Assembly: GCF_018320785.1 (NCBI RefSeq)
Contig: NC_054877.1
Span: forward strand, 41,438,151-41,502,150
Source of the DNA: Cheilinus undulatus
Lineage: Eukaryota; Chordata; Actinopteri; Labriformes; Labridae
Length of the DNA stretch: 64,000 nt
Direction: 5' to 3'
Shown here: piece after piece, positions 10,734 through 22,700 of the stretch
Layout of the letters: every line of letters begins with the position of its first letter
Position numbering within the stretch: the stretch's first letter is position 1
Program-made: the position numbers and the translations under genes
Notes under the pieces: generated by a model
Seen by the model: the letters and a program-made list of their open reading frames with translations, nothing else
What the model was told of the DNA's origin: nothing
The model's database searches: none

Positions 10734-13700
10734 ATGGCGGATCTCGAAGACGTTACCCTGGACGGGAGACCGCTCCAGTCCCTTCGAGTTGCGGACTTAA
10801 AGGCTGCCCTTGAGGAAAGAGGACTGTCAAAAAGCGGGCAGAAGAATGCTCTTATTAAAAGGCTCAAAGGGGTGAGTTCTGCTTTGCACTACCGGAGTTC
10901 GGTTTCTGTGAGCTAACGTTAACGGTTAGACGGGCTGATGCTCTCTCGAGGGCCGACAACTGAGTATCGTTACTGCCGAGCAGCGTAGTGGAGTTATCGA
11001 GGTTACCGAGCACTCATCAACTTAAAATGCGTTTCGTTGCAAAACTGTGTGTCTGAGCAGTGTTTTCGACGTGCAGAAATGCATAATTTGCTGCTACGCC
11101 GGGACTTTAATAAACTTAGTGGCTATTCTCAAAGTGAGTGTCGGCTGATGTTGTCCTGTTAGCTCGTTAGCTCCTCGGGCTAACGCGGTGACTTGAGCGG
11201 TGGCCTGGGCTGCTACTGTGTTTGTTACGGTGAGCGGTGTGCACTGTTTGTGTGCGCGAGTTTAGCCGGGAACTTAAATGTTACGACGGTTATTTTAAAT
11301 TCACACGCACAGGACCATTCCTGCATTACATTTATTTTAAAGACAGGAGATTAAGATGGCAAACGTGATAAATAACCATGCTTTATAAGTCAACAAGGAT
11401 CAAAACAAACACGGGCACAGTGTTGCCTAAAGTAGTACTTTGTGCAAGTTTGTGTGGACTGAGTTAGGGTCATTATCATCACATTTTATCTGGTAATACA
11501 TCAAATCATAACGCCAGAAATAAAGCTCCTCAAAACGGCATGTAAAGGGTATCTGTCATGTCATGCACTTGTTGATAGCCATAGCTTAGGGAGGTTATAG
11601 ATGCACTGTAATGCCACCTGAGGCTCCTTTTGCATTTTAGCTTTTCTACAACTGCACCATAAGTGTGCTATTAGAAACACAGTTAAGTAACCTCCCAAGC
11701 TTGTATAAAGTTTGCAACATTTGTCATCACACTGCTCATCCCTGATGCTGTGAACAAAATGTCCTACTTTGTTTTCCAAATTAATACTCCTCATTAGTGA
11801 AAGGGAACGCATGATATTTAGTTTATACAATCAAGACAGGACTGCTCAAGAGTTCTATTTGTGCTCATTCTGCACAGTTCAGGATATACTGAGCAGTTTC
11901 TGTTACCAAGCACTTAAAGAAGATAAGGCAGTTAACTCATCACAGTACATCTAAATGGTCCACAAAAATATTTGCATAATACCCTGTTTTTTATTTGTCT
12001 GAAGCGATCATCAGTTACAGATTTATCAGAGCAGGTGCCACTCAAGCCACAATAGTCATTAAAAATGAAGCAGCTTTGGTTGCATTCAGTGAGCGTTCAA
12101 AAAATGAAGGCTATATTTCGTAGCAGTTTTCTAAAACCTAATGGATAGTCAGTGTTCTGGGACGCAGGGGATCATTGTTCAACCTCCTGAAGGTGTCTTG
12201 GGTCTAACTGAATGAAATACCAGTAAAAGGATATTCCAACTTGACAACCCCGACAAAAAATTGACTTCTTGCCATCCGCTGATCAGCAAAGTTAACTTGT
12301 GGAGACGAAGAGTAAGGATTAAACTCTATTCAGGGACGTCCTCACTGAGCACTTATACTTTCTGTAAAGCAAAGGTTTATTGTGTTTTCTTAGAAATGTA
12401 CAGCTGGGAAGTCTGGATAACTTCCCTTTTCTCCAAATTGCTCCATGCTCCATTGCTCCAACTGTTTACATTTGTATGAGTGTTTATTATCTGTAGATAT
12501 GGCATAATGTGTTACCCCTTTGTCACATATCATATGTCATATATCAGGCACAGTCATTTTGCTTTTTGATGCCACTTAACATGCTACATTTGTGTCACCA
12601 TTTGTTGTATGACTTATTGCATGTTAATGCTCAAGTTGGGAATTATGGTACCATTAAACAAAATTCAAAGTGCAGTGTGTTATGTTGATATATGCAACAC
12701 TATTCAATTCTCTTGAAAGAGTCGCTCTAGCCTGTATGTTTAATGTAAGGCACTATTACCGAACCTGACAATGTTGGCTGTGGCTGTGATGCTGAATGTT
12801 ACTTTCTCATTCATATAAATGACATAAAGTTACACAAAGATACGGCATAGTAGCATTGGAAAACGTGAAAAAATATGAATTTACTGTCACCTTGTTAATT
12901 GTTTTCTAAATTACCAATAGCAGCTTTGCCATCTCTGAAAGAATCCCTGCCTGTTTTTACCTTGAGTGATCACGCTCTCCTGTTTCAATAACAGGCTCTC
13001 ATGCTGGAGAACCTGCAGAGGACCTCCACCGCTCACATTGGGCTGCAGCCAAATTCACAGGTAAGTGTCTCAAAGAAGCTGAAATTTAAATACCTAAATC
13101 TTTTTGTATTTCTTAACCACTTTATTATAGATATAAGAACCGTTGCACAACTCACAAAAATCTCTTTAAGTGTTTGTGGATGGCCTTGAAGGCTTCATTT
13201 CTATTTTAAATGGGTTTTCTGTATTTAGATTGGTGAGGAAATGAGCCAGAACAGCTTCATCAAGCAGTATCTGGCTAAACAACAGGAGCTCCTGAGGCAG
13301 CGTCTGGAGAGAGAGGCTCGTGAAGCGTATGAAACAAATGGTAAGAATTAAAGAAAGTGAGTTCTTTACATCTTCCAATAATTTTCGATGCTTTGGGAAT
13401 TTATTCACTTCTCTTTTAAAACAGACCAAGACGAGGACCACACAGAAGTCAACAACAGTATGATGTGCCCATCTCAAGCCCAGGTCTTACATCATTCCTT
13501 TTCTTACCTTTTGTAACCATTTACATGTTTTGCCTCTTTGCTGATTGTTCTTTGTGTGAGCAGAGTTTATGTTTGGTATTTACCTGGAGGATTGAAGATA
13601 GCTTAGAAACACAAACATGAAGCAGCAGCTGTGAGCCTAACTTCAGCTGCAATAAGACCCATCGACTAGAGCAGTGGTTTTCAAACCCTTTTCCCCCAAG

Positions 13701-16700
13701 GCACACCATATTCATTTTTATACAAGATAGCCTCTTTGAAACATGTTACAGTAATTTAAGTTGCAGTAATATCATATGATTGTAGAAATTCTCACTGTAA
13801 ACCAAGTCCCGCTTGCCTTGCCACTCCATTTGAGAGCCTCTTGACAAGGGGATGGCACCGAACTGCCCACAGTAGATTTCTCACTCTTCTACTACAAATA
13901 AACCATACGGTTGGAATTTGTAGATTTAATTGAACAGCAGCTGCAGTTGAGTTCACCAGCTTATGAGAAACTGGATGGCAAAACTCCAGTTTTATTTGAA
14001 ATGTTGAGTTTTAATGTGTTGTCTACTGCTGGTTAGCTACATTGGTTTGTTGGTGTTTTCTCTGGAGGTAGGTCTGGGCAATATGGCCTTAAAATTCATA
14101 TAGCAATCTATTTTTGCTATAGCGTGGTACACTACATATAGATATATCCCAATATTTAGAAATCTCCTCTAAGTAGTTGTATAATATTTAATTCAGCCCT
14201 ATGAAACATGAAATGACACCAGTATGATGATTAAAAAAAAGACCAATCTATTTGATTTTTTTTAACATTTGTATGCAGAAAGGATAAAAATCATTATCAA
14301 GTCAAATTTAGCACCCTCACCAATCCTAAGATGCAGCCGATGGCCAAAACACTGCAGTCTAGTCCACCCATTCAGGCTCACAGGGATCTTGCCTCAAATC
14401 AGGCTTAAAATCCTGTAGTGTGTGGCCAGCCTTAGTGAAGAGTCAGTTGCAAAGAAGTTGGTTGCTGGATCAATAAACTGGATAAAGAAGTCCTTGAAAG
14501 AAAATTAGTCTCATCTCTGTTTCTGTCCTCATCAGGGCGTTACACCAGCACTGGGTGAGCAGCATAAGCCCCCTGGCCCTTCTGGCGGAGAGGGAATGTT
14601 CGGTGCAAATGCGGGACAACTTCACAGGAACCAGGATAGTGAAATGTCTGCTTCTGGTTCAATGCGTGTTCCTGGTGGTGCGCAGCGACTAGAGAGGGGC
14701 TCTGCATCCAATGAAGTTGATGACGACAGCGATGAGGAGGATAGCGAGGATGCTGAAGATGACGGTGATGACGATGACGATTGGGACAGCGGTGCTCGGA
14801 GGAGAAACACCAGAGAGCCAGCCAGAGTGCCAACAACAAGAGAGAGGTCTGGTGCTTCCTGTCAGCCCCAGCAGCAGCAACAGCACATGCCTTCCCTTTT
14901 GTCCCCACAACTCCGCCAGCCTACACCTCCTCCCTCCCCACCTCCAGAGCTGTCGTTTCCCTTACCTGATACCCCTAAGCAGAGCCCCCCTAGTCCAGAT
15001 GTAGCCCAACCTCAGCGTTCACCAAGTTCCTCTAGCTCTGGTTCCTCCAGCAGTGGCAGCCGCAGTAGCAGCCCAGAGCCACAGAGGAGTGGACACGCCG
15101 AGCGCAAGCCTGGCCCACTGACCCTTCTGGCCAGAAAGATGGCATCAGAAGGGGCTTTCTCAGGAGCAGGTTGGCACAGTGGCGCTGGGGGAGGCGATGG
15201 GCAGGACAGCACTTCACCTTTGGCCACATCGTTTCCTGTTAGAGGGTCTCTGGAGGGTTCGGTATCAGCCATCAGTCACACAACCAACACTGCAGGCCAT
15301 GCGCCACCATTTCCCATGATTCCAGGCACCAACCAGGGTGTCTCAGGAGCACATCCAACCCACGTTCAAGTATCTGTGAGTGCACTAAAAGCCTCTGCTA
15401 CAGAAGAGAGGGACAGAGAGAGGGACTCTGAGATAGAGAGAGAAAAAGCTCTTGAGCTCGAGAGGCAGAGAAAACTTGAACAAGAACGAGCAATGGAGGA
15501 AGAGCGCCAAAGAGCTCTTGCTCGGGAAAGAGAGGAGAGAGAGAGGGCTTTGGAGAAAGAGAGAATTGAACGCCAGCAGGCCTTAGAGAGAGAGGAACGA
15601 GAGAGGGCTTTGCAGCGGGAGAGGGAGCTCGCTCTAGAACGAGAGAGGCAGGAAAGAGAACGAGCTTTGGCTAAAGAGAGGGAAGAGCGTGAGCGAACCC
15701 TGGAGCTTGAGAGGCAGAAGGAGCTCGAAAGACAGAGGGCTCTGGAGCTTGAGAGGCAGAAAGAGCTTGAAAGACAGAGGGCCTTGGAGCTTGAGAAACA
15801 GAAAGAACTAGAACGGCAAAGAGCTCTGGAGCTTGAGAGACAGAAGGAGCTGGAAAGACAGAGGGCCTTAGAACAGGAGCGTCTGCAGAGAGAAAAAGAG
15901 GAGCAGGAGAAAGTGATGGAGCAGGAAAGGAAAGAGCGAGAGAGGTTAGAGAGAGAACGAGCTCTGGAGGCAGAGAGGGAGAAAGCTTTAGAGCTAGAGA
16001 GAATCGAGAGAGAGAAAGCCTTGGAACAAGAACGACTGGAGCGAGAGAGAATTGAGAGGGAGAAAGTCTTAGAGCAAGAGAGGATAGAGAGGGAGAAAGC
16101 TTTAGAGCAAGAGAGAATTGAGAGGGAGAGAGCCTTGGAACGAGAGAGGATTGAGAGGGAGAAGGCCTTGGAACAGGAGAGGATAGAAAGAGAAAAGGCT
16201 CTTGAGCAAGAACGACTGGAAAAGGAGAGAGCTCTAGAGCGAGAGAGAATCGAGAGGGAGAAAGCATTGGAGCAAGAAAGAATTGAGAAAGAGAAAGCCT
16301 TGGAACGAGAGAGGATAGAAAGAGAAAAGGCTCTTGAGAAGGAAAGATTGGAGAGGGAGAGAGCCCTGGAACAAGAGAGGTTAGAGCTTGAGAGGAAGGA
16401 GAAGGAGAGAATAGAAAGAGAGAAAGCACTTGAGCAAGAGAGGATAGAGCGGGAGAAAGCCTTGGAAAGAGAGAGGTTGGAGAGGGAGGCAGCTCTGGAA
16501 AAGGAGAGGAAGGAGAGGGAAGCAGCTTTGGAAAAGGAGAAGAAGGAGAGGGAGGCAGCTCTGGAAAAGGAGAGGCTGGAGAGGGAGGCTGCTCTGGAAA
16601 AGGAGAGACTGGCGAAGGAGGCTGCTCTGGAAAAGGAGAAAGCTGAGAAGGAGAGGCTGGAGAGGGAGAAAGCTGAGAAGGAGAGGCTGGAGAGGGAGAA

Positions 16701-19700
16701 AGCCGAGAAGGAGAGGCTGGAGAGGGAGAAAGCTGAGAAGGAGAGGCTGGAGAGGGAGAAAGCCGAGAAGGAGAGAAAAGAGAAGCTGGAGAGGGAAAAA
16801 ACCTTAGAACAAGAGAAACTTGAAAGGGAGAGAGCCTTGGAGAAAGAGAGGAAGGAGAAGGAGCTAGAGAAAGAGAAAGCCCTTGAACAGGAAAGAATAG
16901 AGAGAGAAAAAGCCATGCAGAAAGAAAAGGAGGAACAGGAGAGAGCTCTGGAGAAGGAGAAAGAGCGATCTAGGATGGCTGAAAAGGAGAGGGAGAGTCA
17001 CCTCCCTCCATTCAAACGTGGCCGGGAGATTGGTCTCACATCCACTGCTCCCCCCCTCTCCACAGGACCAGGTAGAAATGCATCCACAGAGGCAGCAGAA
17101 CAGGAAGATGTCAGCGCTCCTGTGTCCAGGAGTGAAGCAGCAGAATCTGGTGCAGCCATGTCAGCAACTCCTCTGTCACCTCAGTCCTCGTTCAAGAAGT
17201 TCCGGTTCTTTAGAGACTCCCCAATTCAGCCCCAAACTTCTTCCATTTTCATTAAGCGGCCTAGAAACTTCTCTGATACTCCCCAGCCTTGGGCCTCACC
17301 TGTCCCTGCTAATGTTGCGGAGCAAGGACACAAACCCTCCACTGAACAGGAGGAACCCCAGATGCAGACAAAACCAGAGAAATCTATGGAGACCCAGCCT
17401 GAAAAGGAGACCACAGTGGGTACCAAACCTGTCCAAAGTCCAAAAAAAGAAGAGACAGCAAACCTCTTACCAAAGGACAGCCACAAAGCGAATTCAGAAA
17501 AAACTCAACACACTGATATGGAATCCACTCAAAAAGAAAAAGAGGTTGATGAAAGGAGTCCTGCAGGCCCAGTAGACGATTCACAGCGCAGGGGCAGAGA
17601 TGCAAAGAAAGAGGATAAAAAACAAAGAAAACGTTCATCATCGAATGATTCGTCTTCCTCAGACTCAGATTCTGGGTCATCATCCTCTCGATCCTCTAGC
17701 TCATCATCATCATCTCAAGAGAAAACTCCCTCCTCAAGAGATAGAAGGGTAAGTGGTGCAGAAGGAATCTTTATCTTTGTCCAGGACATGCAGTACTCCA
17801 AGGCAGGGTATGAGCATATTCATATAACCAGCACAATCTAAGCATGACATGGTTTACAGTTACATTTACTCGTTTGTGACAAGTGAATTCATCTTAGTTT
17901 TAATATCTGTAAGAGTTGGAGTGATGATCATTATTAGTTTAAACTCCTGCCCATCAGATGGCACTGGCATGGGGGGAACCTGTTGCATTCAATGGAAAAC
18001 TCTAATGTTGGGGAATAATAGCTTTGTTACATTAGCCAGAACTTATTACCAAAATCCAACAATACTAATACATGTTACTTCATCATGGCAACAAAAATAT
18101 AAGCCACAGATGCTCAATATTATGTGGTTGCTTCTAAATCTCCTCAGAGATCAAGAAAATTCACGGTCAAAACTGCAAAAATGCAAGCATTGCCAATGCA
18201 TTTATGCTGCATCTCTGCTCTTTAGTTTTAAAGGCCATCGTCTTACTTTGCCATTTTCATGAGAAGCAACTGCATTAAAATTAGGACCAACCCCAGTTGT
18301 ATCATTTAAAGCCCCTCCCTTTAAATACTATCAATCATTAATTGATCAATAATATAATTTAAAACAAGTGTTATTGAGAAGTAGAAAACATTTTTACAAC
18401 TTCAGGGGACAATAGGTCTGCAATTTAAGAGGAAAATCAGTGACATGCAAGACTATTGATTCCATAATGACAAAAGAGCTTACAAAGAATAAGCAAATAT
18501 TAATGACTGGACGATAGCACAAACTTCCTTTGGCTATGTGGCTTTAGCATGCTTTACACACTGCCTGTGTTTGTAACGTATTGTCTAACATGAATTCAAA
18601 ATGTTAGGGATTTTGTTTTGTTCACAGCTTTTTTTTTGCAGCCAGATTGTCTGTTCCCGTCACCCCTTCCACAGCCGTTATGTTGGCTCACCTTCCTGCC
18701 AAAATGTTACCTATTAATCTTAGAGAAGCTGACTGCTAGCTGTGGCCTTGTCTCACTTGCTGTCACATTAAACTCCCTCATTATCCTACTTGAGTGTCTT
18801 TTTTTTTTTTTACCTTGCCACCAACATTTGACATTTATCCTTGTCTGTCATGCAAAAATAGTGTCCATCCTGCACATATTCAGCCATGTAACATGTAGTA
18901 TCTTTCCAGCCAGGCTGCTAAAAGTACTGTTAGCCGTTTCGGTCATGGCATGCTGTTCTTTGCATTCAACTTGTCATTAACAGGTTGTTACAATATTGCT
19001 GCTCAAGTTTGTGGTCATGTTTTTAAGATTTAAAACCTCCTTTTAGTTTGTCATTAAAGCATTGTATTGTGGATGTTGTTTAATGATATATATTCTGAAG
19101 CTGATGCAGTTCAAAAACTGCTGAGATTTAACTCATAAAAACTATTTTGAAAATTAAAGAATGAAAACAGAAAAAAAGAGATTTTGACCTTTTGCTTTTC
19201 AAAAGGTAGGCATTAATCTCTTGTTTACATGTGTACCTTTAGTACCTTTAAAAACACATCAATCAGATAGTAATGCATGGGTGAAGGGATTCTATTAACA
19301 GCTACACAATTGAGCAATTTTGTTTCTGTTTTGTATCTAAGCCAGTGCATTTGCTAATGCTTTGTTGTCCGGTTCTTTTAGGAAGGCAAGTCTGAAAGAG
19401 AATCCTCACTACAGCAGAGGGTGACACTAGAGGCTCGGGATAAAGATTCAAAGGAAGCTCCAAAAGCATCCCCTCAGAAATCGGTCGAGAAGAGTGACAC
19501 AACTGCTGATGAAGACAGACAAGCCAAGGTCAGTCGCGAAAGGTTTTTTTCCTTACATCCATGACACAGTGTGTACCTCCATCTTACCTAGTATTCTTAG
19601 CTCTAAGAATTTTTTACCTAAAATCAAAGACCTAGAAATCTCCAGTTCACTTTTAACTTGTGTTTATTTTCCTTTTGCTTGTTTCAATGTAAATACTCAA

Positions 19701-22700
19701 ATTGATGTCACAGTTATCATTACTTACTTGACTCTCTTCTCAAATCCCTAGAAAAAGTTCAATGAAGCACTGTCCAGAGAGGAGCTGCAGAGGAACAGGA
19801 AGGACAGCAAAGAAGAAGAGGGAAAGGACAAGCACAGGTTTGATTTAAGTTTCTGGTCTTCTAAAACATGCCCTTCACATTGTCCCTATGAATTATACTG
19901 TGGTGGTGGATAAATCTGTGTCCTCACAGAACTTGTATGCAGCCTGTAAACACAGAGCCTGGTTACAGTCACTCTATATTTGACACCTGCTGTATCGTCA
20001 GTAGTGTCTGCAGCCATTATTTATGGCTGTATTTCTAGGGTTAAACTGTATTGCCACACTACAAAAGTTTTATGAGGCTATTCCTATTTGATGACAGGTT
20101 CATGATTTAAAAAGCCTTCCAAACAGTTGTGTGGGCTTTTTGAAGTTCTCTCATTTTACATATTGGTGTGCTCTTAGCTAGTTTGCATCTGATTGGGCAG
20201 TGTTCTTGTTGGTGCTTGTTCTTGTTGACACTTTCCTCAAACTCTTTAGAAATGGCATGTGTTAATATATGAGCAATGCTTTACCTTTGTAAGGGAAATA
20301 TATGCCAACTATGTTTTCCATTTTATATCAAAGAGCTGCTCTTTCTAGCTTAATCATGAAGGGCACTGTGCCATTAATTTGCTCTGTAGTGTTTTGGTTA
20401 ATGTCTGTTCTGTTTGCTAGTTATGTCAGTTCTGTGACTGACTGCCGACCAGTTCGGGGTGTACCCTGGCTCTGTTCTAATGACAGCCCACACCCAACCC
20501 ACCGCATTGAGGATTGGGTGTGGGCCGCATCATGAGAATCAATCAGGTGTGAGGAGTCCAGTCATGATAGTGTCCGCATTAAATGACTATGAACCACAGA
20601 GAGCGTTGCAGTTACATTTTGTGCTGTGGATGGTTTTCTGCTCTTTCATTGTTTTACCAAGTCATTATCAGCATCCCCACCCAAGGCTTAAAATGCTTGC
20701 TTTATCATGCATTTATTTACATGGCATGCTACTTAAAGTGATCTCAGTCAGCAGCTCTCTGTCCAGTGATACTCAACATGTGGCTCTAGAGCCACATGTG
20801 GCTCTTTTGTGATTATTTGTGGCTCTTTAATGTATTAATTTTAAATATTATTCCCCCAGAAAACCTTTAAAAAGGGAAACTTTTTGCCATTTTCACCATT
20901 TTTGCCACTTCTCACTCATTTAAGCTATCTTTGGCCATTGAACACCCCTTTTTTCCTATTATTTGCAGATTTTTGCAACTTCTTTTTGACATTTCCCCCA
21001 TTTTTGTCCTTTTTTAGCCTATTTTACCACTTTTTGCCCATTTAAGCTACCTTTTGCCATTACATACCATTTGTTTGCTAATTGTTTTGCCTATTTTTGC
21101 CACTCTTGACCGATTTTTGCCCATTTTAGTCACTTTTCACTCAATTCTTTGCCAAGTTTTTGCCACTTTTGGACCATTTTTGCCATTTGTAACTCATTTT
21201 TTGTCACTTCTCACCCGTTTTTGTTCCTTTCTGACCATTTTTTCATTTTTTCTCCCAATTTTTACCCCTTCTCACCCATTTTTGCTGCATTTTGACCATT
21301 TTTGCCACCCTAAACTTATTTTTATTGCTATGTCAAGCCATTTTTGCCTATTTTTACCACTTAGATTGTGGCTCTTACAAAGATATTTTTCAGTAATTTG
21401 TCTCTGGTTGAGCAGGGTTGAATAACACTGTCTCTTGTCTGTCATTCAGTGTGCTGTAAGCAGGTGTGTGACACAATCATAATCAGTCCATGTCCATTAA
21501 TAAATGTTTTCCTGACCCCTTTATGAATAAAAATTGGGATGATATTGAAATAAAACAAGGTTACTTCTTCATTGCATGACCATGTATCACATAAATTATT
21601 TCCATTTTGGAACATGTTTAAATAACATAATTTGGATATTCTTACCAGTCTATAACCAAAGGTAATGTAACCCTGTCATATATTATATAGCATATGGGCA
21701 GGCTACTTTTAAAAGCAACAGCTGTATGATATCTGTTAATAGTCCAAATCTTAAAATAAATATTACTGTGTAAAAATGTGCTTGATTGACACTAAAATAG
21801 ATTTTAAAACACAGAAGAGGGCACGGTTTTAAGTAGCAGTTTGACAGTACTGTGAGCAACAATAGGTGACACATTTTCAGTGTGGGGGATTGGTTGAAAA
21901 GTTGAGAAGCTCTGACTTTACTGTATCTCTTAAATGTCCATCAGACCTTACATTACTGTGTTGAACTGTGTCAAATCTCCGATTTGTTTAGTTGCAGTTG
22001 ATTATGTCGGCGTATGTTACACTCCGCTGTTATGCCATCCGGCAGCTTTTTTCCAGGCAGAACGGTGTTTTAAGGATGTTGTGAGAGATGCTGGGTGTTG
22101 AATTTCCCATCAGGCAATTGATGAGGCTGCCTTGAAGCCGGTGTGGCTGAGATGATGTGGGTCCTTTCCATACGCTATCTTTTTTTCCCTCATCGTTACA
22201 ACATGGCTGAGCTCCGTCGATGGCTGTAGCTGCTGATGCCGGCCTGTGGTTTTCATCCAGCGGTTCAGCTCGACAGCAGGCGGGGGTTTGTGTGACAGCC
22301 CGCACGGACATGAAAGCGTTCAGAGAAGAGCAGTCTCTGGTGAGAGGAAGGTAGGAGGAGGGGAGAGAGCTGCCTCGTTGCGTCGCAGTCATTTTATAGC
22401 AGCAGCAGCAGATTGTGTGCTGCGTTTTAAGTTAATGCAAGTCGGGATGAGGAGACGTGTTCACATGCGCGCGCATGACAGGAGAACGTGAGGCGCGCGC
22501 TAATTTGTCAGGTATTGTGCCGCGATAGGTGAGTGTTTGGCTGGGCTGGAAATGAATAGAAAGGTCTGGATGGACTCAGTCAAGGAGGGCTGCGGTGGCT
22601 CTGCATTGCTTGACTTCTCTCCTTGGCTCAGTTTTTCGGAAACCCCTTTAAAATTTAAATGCAATATATTTTTAAATAGACGAAGTTGCTGTTGTCAAAA

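Larger units (their letters stand above)
15390..17000 (+). repeat. acin1: Glu/Arg/Lys-rich repeat region in acin1 exon 5
   Basis: About 535 residues consist almost only of E, R, K, L, A and Q. They start soon after [17 protein letters not shown] and end at [14 protein letters not shown]. The pattern alternates acidic and basic residues at i, i+4 spacing, with Leu/Ala/Ile at regular positions, as expected for a long single alpha helix or extended coiled coil. The human protein as I know it lacks a region of this size. The coding strand is nearly all purine. Confidence 0.9.

Noticed and set aside
15671-16429. 252-codon open frame on the minus strand
   Set aside because: Same cause: another antisense frame of acin1 exon 5.
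15366-16916. 516-codon open frame on the minus strand (Ser/Leu/Phe-rich)
   Set aside because: It is the antisense shadow of the purine-rich acin1 repeat. The lack of stops follows from base composition, and there is no independent start context or domain.
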